In this document: positions 1-5,908 of the stretch, in pieces
How positions within the stretch are numbered: the stretch's first letter is position 1
Layout of the letters: every line of letters starts with the position of its first letter
Assembly: GCA_900556395.1 (NCBI GenBank)
Contig: USOQ01000068.1
Coordinates: 1-13,455, forward strand
Length of the DNA: 13,455 nt
DNA from: Candidatus Segatella caccae
GTDB lineage: Bacteria; Bacteroidota; Bacteroidia; Bacteroidales; Bacteroidaceae
Direction of reading: 5' to 3'
Notes under the pieces: model-generated
What the model saw: only the letters and a program-made list of their open reading frames with translations
Told to the model about the DNA's origin: nothing
The model's database searches: none
Translations under genes and position numbers: made by a program

Positions 1-30
1 TGCGGTTCAATTCTTGTCTATTTTCTGCCA
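1..30 (-). CDS. Possible 5' end of a leftward gene (partial)
   Basis: An ATG on the minus strand at 30-28 opens a frame that runs off the left edge (MAENRQELNR). It is preceded by an A-rich stretch (AAAAGAATT directly before the ATG), as usual for Bacteroidota starts. A plausible leftward promoter lies at 146-178. Only 10 codons are visible, so no product can be named, and the start itself is uncertain. Confidence 0.35.
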
Positions 31-65
31 TAATTCTTTTAATTTTATCTATTTATGGCTGCAAA

Positions 66-102
66 GGAAACATTTTTCAAGAAAACAGCAGAAAAATGTT
101 CC
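66..102 (-). other. Hairpin in the presumed leader of the leftward gene
   Basis: GGAAACATTTTTC (66-78) and GAAAAATGTTCC (91-102) pair over 12 bp with one bulged A and a 12-nt loop. There is no clear U-tract after it on either strand, so it is not a textbook terminator. Read leftward, it would lie in a leader of about 110 nt before the ATG at 30. It could equally be a weak end signal for the regulator gene ending at 283. Function unknown. Confidence 0.35.
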
Positions 103-145
103 AAATTCTATAAACATTGAGTCATTTTGTATAAAGGTTAATTCG

Positions 146-178
146 CAAAAGTATAAGCCATATTCCGAAATATACAAA
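146..178 (-). promoter_or_regulatory. Putative leftward Bacteroidota promoter
   Basis: On the minus strand TACTTTTG (153-146) fits the -7 consensus TAnnTTTG. TTTG (178-175) lies 21 nt upstream, in the range of the -33 element. It would drive the gene leaving the window at the left. Found by motif alone. Confidence 0.4.
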
Positions 179-282
179 ACTTCATATCATTTTCATCATT
201 TGTCATCGGTTCTGCCACTATCTTTTTTCGCTATTTCCCCAGTTGGTTGGATTTCATTTCCTCGGTAGGCAGGACTTCATTT

Positions 283-1260
283 TTATCTAACAGGCTTGGG
301 TTGCCTGAAAGCAGAAGGCGTCACCCCTCTCATCTTCTTAAAGAACTTGGTGAGATGGGCCTGCGAGGAGAAGCCGAAAGTGTTGGCTATCTCCTGCACC
401 GTATGCGTGGTGGTAGAAAGCTCGCGCTCTATCTCCTTCACGATGTATTCATCGATGATTGCCTTCGGCGTCTTGCCGGAGATGCGACGGGTAACCTGCG
501 CCAGATAGCGACCACTCACATTCAGCTGATCGGCATAGAAATGCACATCGCTATAGGTGCGGCAGAAGTTATTGACCTGCGAGATGAACTGGTTGTAAAG
601 CTCTGAGCTCCTGCCCTGCAGATTGCTCTCTCTTGCCAGTTCTATATTGATGAAATCCTGTGCCATCGCCAATGCCTCCTCCATCTTCTTGCCCTGGTTC
701 AGATAGATGGCAAGGGCTGAAGAAAAACGGTTGATGAGACCATGCGAATTGGCATTGTCAAGACGATAAACACGAAGTCCCTGTTTCTCGGCAAGCTCCA
801 GAAGACGAGAGTTCTGAAGGATGATGTCGCTCTCCTTCTTTCTCGCCACGACTACCGAACAGAGCGGCAGCAAGCGATATTTAATTTGGCTCACCACATC
901 TTCGGTCATCAGCGCATCACCCTGACTCGACCAAATGGAAGGGGTATAGATGATGTAATCGGGACGATACTTGGTGAGGGCATCTATCACCACACCAAGG
1001 GTTTCCACACGTCTTATCATACCCACCTTCACGATGGTGGGCTGGATATCGTTCATGATAGCCTCTATCTGTCCCGACACAATCTCTGCCGGTACATCAA
1101 AAAATTCCTGAATACCCAACGTATTCTGCACCGTGATAGAGGTGATGGCCGAAACGGCATAGCCACCTAACTCAGAGATGGTCTTGATATCGGCTTGAAC
1201 CCCTGAGCCACCTGTGCTATCGGAACCAGTAATGGTTAATATGGGATGAAAGACTTTCAT
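283..1260 (-). CDS. ThiD-like kinase fold fused to AraC-type regulator
   Basis: A probable ligand-sensing transcription factor of about 325 residues. The N-terminal ~230 residues have the fold signature of ThiD (hydroxymethylpyrimidine/HMP-phosphate kinase): GSDSTGGSGVQADIKT near the start and an ITVQNT segment. The late family motif with catalytic Cys and anion hole (HGTGCT) is replaced by HGLINRF, and the usual DPVM segment reads TPSIW, so catalysis is doubtful. The C-terminal ~100 residues are a double helix-turn-helix AraC domain ending in the classic pattern GFSSQAHLTKFFKKMRGVTPSAFR. The start at 1260 (MKVFHP) is preferred over an in-frame ATG at 1323, because the longer version would begin with 21 non-homologous residues and start upstream of the -7 element. 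It is divergent from the PL10-CE8 gene, which suggests it regulates that gene and itself. The kinase-AraC architecture is certain; the ligand (thiamine or B6-related, or other) is unknown. Confidence 0.88.
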   Translation of the reverse strand: MKVFHPILTITGSDSTGGSGVQADIKTISELGGYAVSAITSITVQNTLGIQEFFDVPAEIVSGQIEAIMNDIQPTIVKVGMIRRVETLGVVIDALTKYRPDYIIYTPSIWSSQGDALMTEDVVSQIKYRLLPLCSVVVARKKESDIILQNSRLLELAEKQGLRVYRLDNANSHGLINRFSSALAIYLNQGKKMEEALAMAQDFINIELARESNLQGRSSELYNQFISQVNNFCRTYSDVHFYADQLNVSGRYLAQVTRRISGKTPKAIIDEYIVKEIERELSTTTHTVQEIANTFGFSSQAHLTKFFKKMRGVTPSAFRQPKPVR

Positions 1261-1295
1261 ACAGCGGCAAAAATACAAAAAAAATAGGATATTAT

Positions 1296-1324
1296 CAAAA
1301 TTATATTTGTATATTTGCACCAAA
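1296..1324 (-). promoter_or_regulatory. Promoter of the ThiD-AraC regulator gene
   Basis: On the minus strand TAATTTTG (1303-1296) matches the -7 consensus TAnnTTTG. TTTG (1324-1321) lies 17 nt upstream as the -33 element. Transcription would start about 30 nt before the ATG at 1260, which supports that start. The element overlaps the rightward promoter of the neighbouring gene. Confidence 0.55.
1302..1317 (+). promoter_or_regulatory. Tandem -7 elements for the PL10-CE8 gene
   Basis: TATATTTG occurs twice back to back (1302-1309 and 1310-1317), each a perfect TAnnTTTG -7 element pointing right. The second would give a leader of about 30 nt before the ATG at 1354. No TTG is seen at the expected -33 distance for either copy, which suggests a weak core promoter needing an activator. 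It overlaps the divergent regulator promoter. Confidence 0.5.
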
Positions 1325-1353
1325 CTTAAAAACTAAACAAAACTTTTTATTTT

Positions 1354-3459
1354 ATGAAAACATTCTATTTATCTATCTTGATGGCACTGGCCCTGTTACC
1401 AGCCTACGCTCAACGCAAATATAATGCGATGAGAGAAACCAACAAAGCGTTTTTCAAGACTGAGCAGGCTCGCCTGGTAGGTGACCAAATAGTAGACTAC
1501 CAACGAGTGACAGGCGGATGGCCTAAGAACATCGACATGGCACGTCCCATGACTCACGAGGAACGCCAGCAAGTACTCAAAGATAAAGAACGTCGTGACG
1601 ACTCTACCACCGACAACGATGCCACTAATATGCAGATGATGTATCTGGCACGCCTCTACCAGGCCACCAAGAGCCAGAAGTATCGCAACGCTTTCTGCCA
1701 AGGTGTGGAATATCTGCTAAGCGGACAATATGCCAATGGAGGCTGGCCACAGTTCTGGCCTGAGATGCGTAGCTATCAAATCCACATCACCTTCAATGAC
1801 GACGCTATGGTCAACACGATGGAACTCCTGCGCGACGTCTATCTACAGAAAGCGCCCTTTGATGGCAAACTCACCGACAAGAACCTTCGAGCCAAGGCTA
1901 TGAAGGCTTTCGATAAGGGTGTGGAGTGCATCCTGAAATGCCAGATTATCAAAGACGGTAAGCCTACCGTATGGTGCCAGCAGCACGACCGTGAAACCTT
2001 TGAGCCACGCCCTGCACGTGCCTTCGAGTTGCCATCCTTCTGCTCCTATGAGAGCGCCCGCATCGTAGCTATGTTGATGGAGATTCCTAATCCTAACGAG
2101 GATATCAAACGTGCCATACGTGGAACCATGCAGTGGTTTGACACCTACAAGCTTACGGGGCTGAAGGTGGTACGCAGGGGCGAGCCAGGCTCGCCATTCC
2201 GCACTACCGAGCTCGTGAAAGATCCCGATGCCACCACTCCCATCTGGGCAAGATATTACGACCTGGACCACTGCGAACCTTTCGTATGCGACCGCGATGG
2301 TGTGCCTCGCCGACATCTCTGGGAGATAGGAACAGAACGTCGCAACGGTTACTCCTGGTACAGCGATCGTTCTGCCTTCATCTATCCTTTGTATGAGAAG
2401 TGGGCCGACAAGTATGATGCTGCCCACAAACTAAATCTTCGCCTCAACTCACCTGGAGCCAACGAGCGAGGCTTGGTAGACCTCAATCGCTTTTCAAAAC
2501 CCAATGCCAACGACTTCGATGTCATTGTCCATGCTGGCGAACGCATACAGGACGCCATAGAGAAAGCTCCCGAAACCCCAGCAGAACCTTTCAAGATACT
2601 CATCCGTAATGGTTTGTATCATGAGAAAGTGATTATCGACCGACCCAACATAGTACTCGTGGGCGAGAACCGTGACAGCGTCATCATCCAATATGCCGAG
2701 ACCACAGCATCGCAAACCATCAAGGAGTATAAGGGTAAACCCGTACACATGGGGGTCATCGTGCTGCAGGACAATGCCAACGACTGTATCATCAGCGGCA
2801 TCACCGTATATAATAATTATGGTAGCACCATCGAGAAGACTACCACCCACCAGATGGCTATCTATGGCAAAGCCACCCGCACCATTGTCATCAACAGCAA
2901 CATCTTGGCAGATGGCAACGACGCCATCTCGCTCTGGTGCCAGAATGGTGGCATGTACTATCATGCTGACCTATACCTGCGCTGCCCAGGTGTCGACTTC
3001 ATGTGTCCACGAGGCCGTTGTTACGCCACCCGTTGCCAGTTTGTAGGTGATAGTAGAGCCATTCTCTGGCACGACGGCAGAGGTGACATCAATAACAAGT
3101 TTGTGGTTACCAACTCTTCCTTCGATGCCCTATCCCCCACCAAGTTGGGCCGCTATCATCACGACCATCAGTTCTACATTACCCATTGTCGTATGTCGAA
3201 AAACATCCTCGACAGCAACATCAGCTATGCCTACAGCGACAAGGTGCTTGACCCATGTCCTTGGGGACTACGTGTCTATTACTATGGATGTGAGCGCGAA
3301 GGAGGCAACAGCGGATGGCTACGCAACAACCTGGACCAAGCTCCAGGAAGTCCAGCCTTCCATGCACTTACCGCTCGCTGGACCTTTGATGGCAAGTGGG
3401 ACCCAGAAGCTCGCATCAGAGACCTCTGGTACATACTGAAATATCAAACAAAACAATAG
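1354..3459 (+). CDS. Secreted PL10 pectate lyase - CE8 pectin methylesterase-like fusion
   Basis: A two-domain pectin enzyme of 701 residues. A type I signal peptide ends about residue 19 (AYA before Q20). Residues ~25-350 carry the PL10 pectate lyase signature: GGWPKN, GGWPQFWP, ITFNDDAM with N148-D149-D150, WCQQHD, WARYYD, and RRNGY starting at R329. PL10 enzymes cleave polygalacturonate by beta-elimination. Residues ~385-690 resemble CE8 pectin methylesterase: GLYHEK for the GxYxEK motif, Q500 in the QAVAL position, D523 in NDAI (usual QDTL), D548 in VDF (usual DFIFG), and R600 in LGR. The two acidic catalytic positions and the Arg appear kept, but the Gln of QDTL is Asn, FIFG is MCPRG, and the Pro-Trp of LGRPW is missing. 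It probably demethylates and cuts homogalacturonan in the periplasm or at the surface. It is transcribed alone, divergent from the ThiD-AraC regulator, with a terminator right behind it. Confidence 0.93.
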   Translation: MKTFYLSILMALALLPAYAQRKYNAMRETNKAFFKTEQARLVGDQIVDYQRVTGGWPKNIDMARPMTHEERQQVLKDKERRDDSTTDNDATNMQMMYLARLYQATKSQKYRNAFCQGVEYLLSGQYANGGWPQFWPEMRSYQIHITFNDDAMVNTMELLRDVYLQKAPFDGKLTDKNLRAKAMKAFDKGVECILKCQIIKDGKPTVWCQQHDRETFEPRPARAFELPSFCSYESARIVAMLMEIPNPNEDIKRAIRGTMQWFDTYKLTGLKVVRRGEPGSPFRTTELVKDPDATTPIWARYYDLDHCEPFVCDRDGVPRRHLWEIGTERRNGYSWYSDRSAFIYPLYEKWADKYDAAHKLNLRLNSPGANERGLVDLNRFSKPNANDFDVIVHAGERIQDAIEKAPETPAEPFKILIRNGLYHEKVIIDRPNIVLVGENRDSVIIQYAETTASQTIKEYKGKPVHMGVIVLQDNANDCIISGITVYNNYGSTIEKTTTHQMAIYGKATRTIVINSNILADGNDAISLWCQNGGMYYHADLYLRCPGVDFMCPRGRCYATRCQFVGDSRAILWHDGRGDINNKFVVTNSSFDALSPTKLGRYHHDHQFYITHCRMSKNILDSNISYAYSDKVLDPCPWGLRVYYYGCEREGGNSGWLRNNLDQAPGSPAFHALTARWTFDGKWDPEARIRDLWYILKYQTKQ

Positions 3460-3462
3460 ATT

Positions 3463-3505
3463 TTAGCAGTATTTAGCATCAAACGTGTTAAATACTGCTA
3501 ATTTT
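3463..3505 (+). terminator. Hairpin terminator of the PL10-CE8 gene
   Basis: TTAGCAGTATTTAGCA (3463-3478) and TGTTAAATACTGCTAA (3486-3501) form a 16-bp stem with one G-U pair and a 7-nt loop, followed by TTTT. The stem begins three bases after the stop codon. The stem is AT-rich but long, and the U-run is short. Confidence 0.75.
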
Positions 3506-3564
3506 ATGTCCTCTTTGGACTATTCCCGAAAAATTTTGGTTGGCATACCAAGTACTATGCTTCT

Positions 3565-3666
3565 GTCAACTATAAATATGACTAAAAATCAAGAGAGTCA
3601 ACGTGAATTATAAATAAGTAATAACTGAGTCAACTCGTATTATCAATAAAGCCTAAAGTGGTCAAC
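3565..3666. repeat. Four GTCAAC motifs at exact 32-nt spacing
   Basis: GTCAAC occurs at 3565, 3597, 3629 and 3661, each exactly 32 nt from the last; three of the four continue as GTCAACT. The 26 bases between copies are AT-rich and not clearly conserved. The conserved core is far too short for a CRISPR repeat. No gene lies here. The array runs directly into the 22-nt palindrome array that follows. Confidence 0.7.
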
Positions 3667-3696
3667 TAAAATCGTTAAACCACAGGCCCGAAAAAC

Positions 3697-3774
3697 GAAA
3701 GTACTTTCAAGTGCCAATGAAAGTACTTTCGTTGGCTGTTGAAAGTACTTTCGATGACCATCGCAAGTACTTTC
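3697..3774. repeat. Four GAAAGTACTTTC palindromes at exact 22-nt spacing
   Basis: The perfect 12-bp palindrome GAAAGTACTTTC starts at 3697, 3719 and 3741; a fourth copy at 3763 has one change (GCAAGTACTTTC). The period is exactly 22 nt with 10-nt variable spacers. Neighbouring spacers extend the dyads: 3713-3736 is a 24-bp palindrome with one G/T mismatch around copy 2, and 3747-3768 is an inverted repeat (9 of 10 bp, 2-nt centre) across the spacer between copies 3 and 4. A period of about two helical turns would place bound proteins on one face of the DNA. Function unknown. Confidence 0.85.
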
Positions 3775-3858
3775 ATTTTTTAGGCATATTTCTTGTGAGT
3801 TGTGACAATAGATAGCAGAATATTGCTGTCCGGTAAAACTAATAATGTGGTCAAAGAC

Positions 3859-3904
3859 GGGCTGCAAGCCCAACAAGCGCATAGCCCAGGGCAGCGCCCT
3901 GGGT
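3859..3904 (-). repeat. REP-like hairpin module 1
   Basis: CCCAGGGC (3885-3892) and GCCCTGGG (3896-3903) form a perfect 8-bp stem with a 3-nt loop. Read on the minus strand it is followed by CTATGCGCTTG, which resembles the tails of the two other modules, and then by a small GGGCT/AGCCC hairpin (3859-3871). No coding capacity. Confidence 0.65.
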
Positions 3905-3921
3905 AAACATTACACCACACA

Positions 3922-3975
3922 TCTCCACACGCCCGAAGGGGCAGAAGCACTTAACCCAGGGCAACACCCTGGGTA
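3922..3975 (-). repeat. REP-like hairpin module 2
   Basis: ACCCAGGG (3954-3961) and CCCTGGGT (3967-3974) form the stem. On the minus strand it is followed by TTAAGTGCTTCTGCCC, then CCTTCGGG and CGTGTGGAGA (down to 3922). The same order of blocks follows module 3 on the plus strand, so the two are divergently oriented copies of one element. Confidence 0.7.
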
Positions 3976-4014
3976 TAAAGGCAGTTTACAGGGCGACAAG
4001 TTTGCGAACATAAT

Positions 4015-4101
4015 AACCCAGGGCGTTGCCCTGGGCTAAGAGCTTCAGCCCTTTACCTTTCCCTTCGGCCGGTGACCGTTGGTTCAGGGCGTGTGGGGAG
4101 A
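4015..4101 (+). repeat. REP-like hairpin module 3
   Basis: CCCAGGGC (4017-4024) and GCCCTGGG (4028-4035) form a perfect 8-bp stem with loop GTT. On the plus strand the tail reads CTAAGAGCTTCAGCCC, then CCCTTCGG (4061-4068) and GGGCGTGTGGGGAGA (4087-4101). These blocks match module 2, but about 30 extra bases separate them here. The tails of modules 2 and 3 therefore form an imperfect inverted repeat (3922-3934 against 4087-4101). Confidence 0.7.
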
Positions 4102-4184
4102 AACTTGCTAAAGTTCAACAACCTACTTTTCAGGCACTATTTCTTTTCCAGAACAGAGGGATTTACCTCATCTATAATACACGG
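4102..4184. other. Intergenic stretch with no visible feature
   Basis: I see no supported gene, promoter or strong hairpin between the REP-like cluster and the hairpin at 4185. Short frames here lack codon structure and run across repeats. Confidence 0.5.
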
Positions 4185-4220
4185 CAAAGGGAGCCTAAAC
4201 TCACGTTCCGGCTCCCTTTG
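4185..4220. other. 11-bp perfect hairpin
   Basis: CAAAGGGAGCC (4185-4195) pairs perfectly with GGCTCCCTTTG (4210-4220) around a 14-nt loop. It lies about 90 nt beyond the stop of the leftward lipoprotein gene and could protect or end that transcript, but no U-run follows it on either strand. Confidence 0.55.
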
Positions 4221-4224
4221 TGGA

Positions 4225-4262
4225 CTTGGAATATAAACGATGACCGCTGTCATCATTCCAAG
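4225..4262. other. Bulged 14-bp hairpin downstream of the susCD operon
   Basis: CTTGGAAT (4225-4232) pairs with ATTCCAAG (4255-4262), and GATGAC (4239-4244) with GTCATC (4249-4254), around a CGCT tetraloop. Six bases (4233-4238) bulge on one side only. It sits about 50 nt past the stop codon of the leftward operon, so it may be a 3'-end stabilising structure. There is no U-run. Confidence 0.5.
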
Positions 4263-4309
4263 AACCAAATAAATGTATGTATATAAAAATTTTATTTCTT
4301 AAGTTGTCA

Positions 4310-5890
4310 TTACTCTTCAGGCACATTACCGATATGCTTGTCAAGCAATGTCTCATTGGTGATGGTAAAGTCACCATTAGCAACATTCTTAAAGCCTGGA
4401 TCCAGGTTCAAGCCTGTAGTATCAAATACCTTTCCTGCGCCACCTTCTACATTAGCCTGCAGAGTAGGAGCATTGAAGTAGTTGTTGTTGGCAAACTGGT
4501 GATTGTCAGACTTGCTATCCTTACTGAAGAATACATCCTGACTCATCTCAGCGAAGACATTGTTGGTAACGTTGAGTGTATAGTCCTTGTTGCCTGCCGC
4601 ACCGGAGCGAATGTAGAACAAACCTTTCGATGTAGCCTCTACCTTATAAAGAGTGTTGTGGCTGAAGTTAATCACCATGCCCTTCTGTGCTGCGTTATAG
4701 TCGAAGCGGAAGAAATCACTTCCTGCACACGAATTAGCCACAGTACAATGGTTCATGTTCACCTTCATGACAGCACATTTCTTCTTCTGGCTGTCGATAA
4801 AACGCTTGCCTGCACACATATCGTGGAAATAACTGTTAGTAATGTTCAATTCGTTGACAGTACAAACAGTCTCGCCTGGGTCGACCATAAAGTTACCATA
4901 ACCGGACACCTCAACATTGTTAACGCTGATAACACCCGAGCAGTTGGCAGTCTTGATGAAAGCATCAGCAGTAACACCTGTGTAACTGATATTCTCGGTG
5001 GTGAATCCTGTAGCACCAGAAAGTACATACTTCACGCGGGCAACAACAGGCTTGGTAGACAAGCACTTGATAGAGATGTTCTTGCTTACGGTAAGTTCCT
5101 GTGTAGAAGGGGTACCATCATCGCCCAGCTTGACGAACTCATTGGTAGAACCATCCTTGGCAGGAAGGAGCATGATGGTTTCACCATCCTCTGCACCATC
5201 GATAAGTGCCTGAAGATCATCACCAGGATAAGCAGGGGTGTAGTTAGGCATGGTGGTGACACTTACCTTGCCACGTACTTTCTCACCATTGACAATGGTA
5301 AAGGTGTACTTGGTATCGTAGGTAAGACCTGTGATAGTAGCACAGCCGTTGGCGATGTCATCGGCAGTGAGAGTATAGGTATCTTCCTTGCCACCAGTGA
5401 TATTGATAGCTGTTACCGACAGTCCAGGAGTCCAACGCAGTGTAACCGCATTCTTGGCGATATCGTCATCGCTCACAGTAAAGAAGATGTTTTCTGAACC
5501 TGTAGTGAACGAAGTAACTGCCCACTTTGACTCCTTGCTCACACCCACAGCCTTGATACGAAGAGAGTAAGTTGTCTCACCCTCCAGTCCGGTAATGGTG
5601 TAAGGATTATCGGTCACATCAGTAAACTCTACTGATGGATCACCCTCACAAGCCATATCGGGGTCATCGGCAAAAAGCTGTATGGTGTACGACTTTGCCT
5701 CTGAAAGACATTCCCAACCAAGTCGTACGTTGGTCTTGTTCTGAATCTTGGCTTCTACAGATGTAGGGCGGAAAAGTCGGTCATACTCTACACTTGTAAG
5801 TTCGTCCTCAGGGTCGGAGCAACCTGATGCGGCAAAGAGTACCGCACCAAGTGCCAAGACGTATGTTAATTTCTTTATAAATTTCTTCAT
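4310..5890 (-). CDS. Surface lipoprotein, fibronectin-III domains plus beta-helix (DUF4957/DUF5123-like)
   Basis: A probable surface pectin-binding lipoprotein of 526 residues. The signal peptide ends in a lipobox ASGC with the lipidated Cys24, followed by SDPEDE; acidic residues here are typical of surface export in Bacteroidota. Residues ~40-130 and ~135-213 look like two fibronectin-III-type domains (each has a TITGL or similar turn followed by a Y-x-F/L-x-I strand). From ~217 onward, repeated short strands with Asn/Ser turns (NVEVSGYGNF, NITNSYFHD, MNHCTVANS, NNVFAEM) suggest a right-handed beta-helix. The tail LDPGFKNVANGDFTIT recalls the DUF5123 end seen in pectin loci. It is the third gene of the operon, 18 bp after susD. 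It most likely binds homogalacturonan; a lyase activity cannot be excluded from the fold, but I see no catalytic signature. Confidence 0.82.
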   Translation of the reverse strand: MKKFIKKLTYVLALGAVLFAASGCSDPEDELTSVEYDRLFRPTSVEAKIQNKTNVRLGWECLSEAKSYTIQLFADDPDMACEGDPSVEFTDVTDNPYTITGLEGETTYSLRIKAVGVSKESKWAVTSFTTGSENIFFTVSDDDIAKNAVTLRWTPGLSVTAINITGGKEDTYTLTADDIANGCATITGLTYDTKYTFTIVNGEKVRGKVSVTTMPNYTPAYPGDDLQALIDGAEDGETIMLLPAKDGSTNEFVKLGDDGTPSTQELTVSKNISIKCLSTKPVVARVKYVLSGATGFTTENISYTGVTADAFIKTANCSGVISVNNVEVSGYGNFMVDPGETVCTVNELNITNSYFHDMCAGKRFIDSQKKKCAVMKVNMNHCTVANSCAGSDFFRFDYNAAQKGMVINFSHNTLYKVEATSKGLFYIRSGAAGNKDYTLNVTNNVFAEMSQDVFFSKDSKSDNHQFANNNYFNAPTLQANVEGGAGKVFDTTGLNLDPGFKNVANGDFTITNETLLDKHIGNVPEE

Positions 5891-5908
5891 GTTGTCTACT
5901 TGAATGGA

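Noticed and set aside
14..268. 84-residue rightward frame
   Set aside because: AT-rich composition, no recognisable domain, no good start context, and it overlaps the leftward promoter and hairpin.
1261..1323. Longer start for the ThiD-AraC gene at 1323
   Set aside because: The extra 21 residues are unlike the family start, rich in Phe/Tyr/Cys from AT-rich DNA, and would be translated from upstream of the best -7 element (1303-1296).
3565..3774. CRISPR array
   Set aside because: Conserved cores of 6 and 12 bp with periods of 32 and 22 nt are too short for CRISPR repeats, spacers of 10 nt cannot be guides, and there are no cas genes here.
3697..3774. Plasmid-type iterons/replication origin
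   Set aside because: The 22-nt period is iteron-like, but only the 12-bp palindromic core is kept, and there is no replication initiator gene; the surroundings are chromosomal polysaccharide genes.
3845..4286. Two short rightward frames over the REP region
   Set aside because: They translate hairpin repeats, lack domains and have no promoter.
4277..5497. 406-residue rightward frame
   Set aside because: It is antisense to the lipoprotein gene, whose signal peptide and domains are convincing; the antisense protein shows no domain, and its length comes from the codon bias of the real gene.
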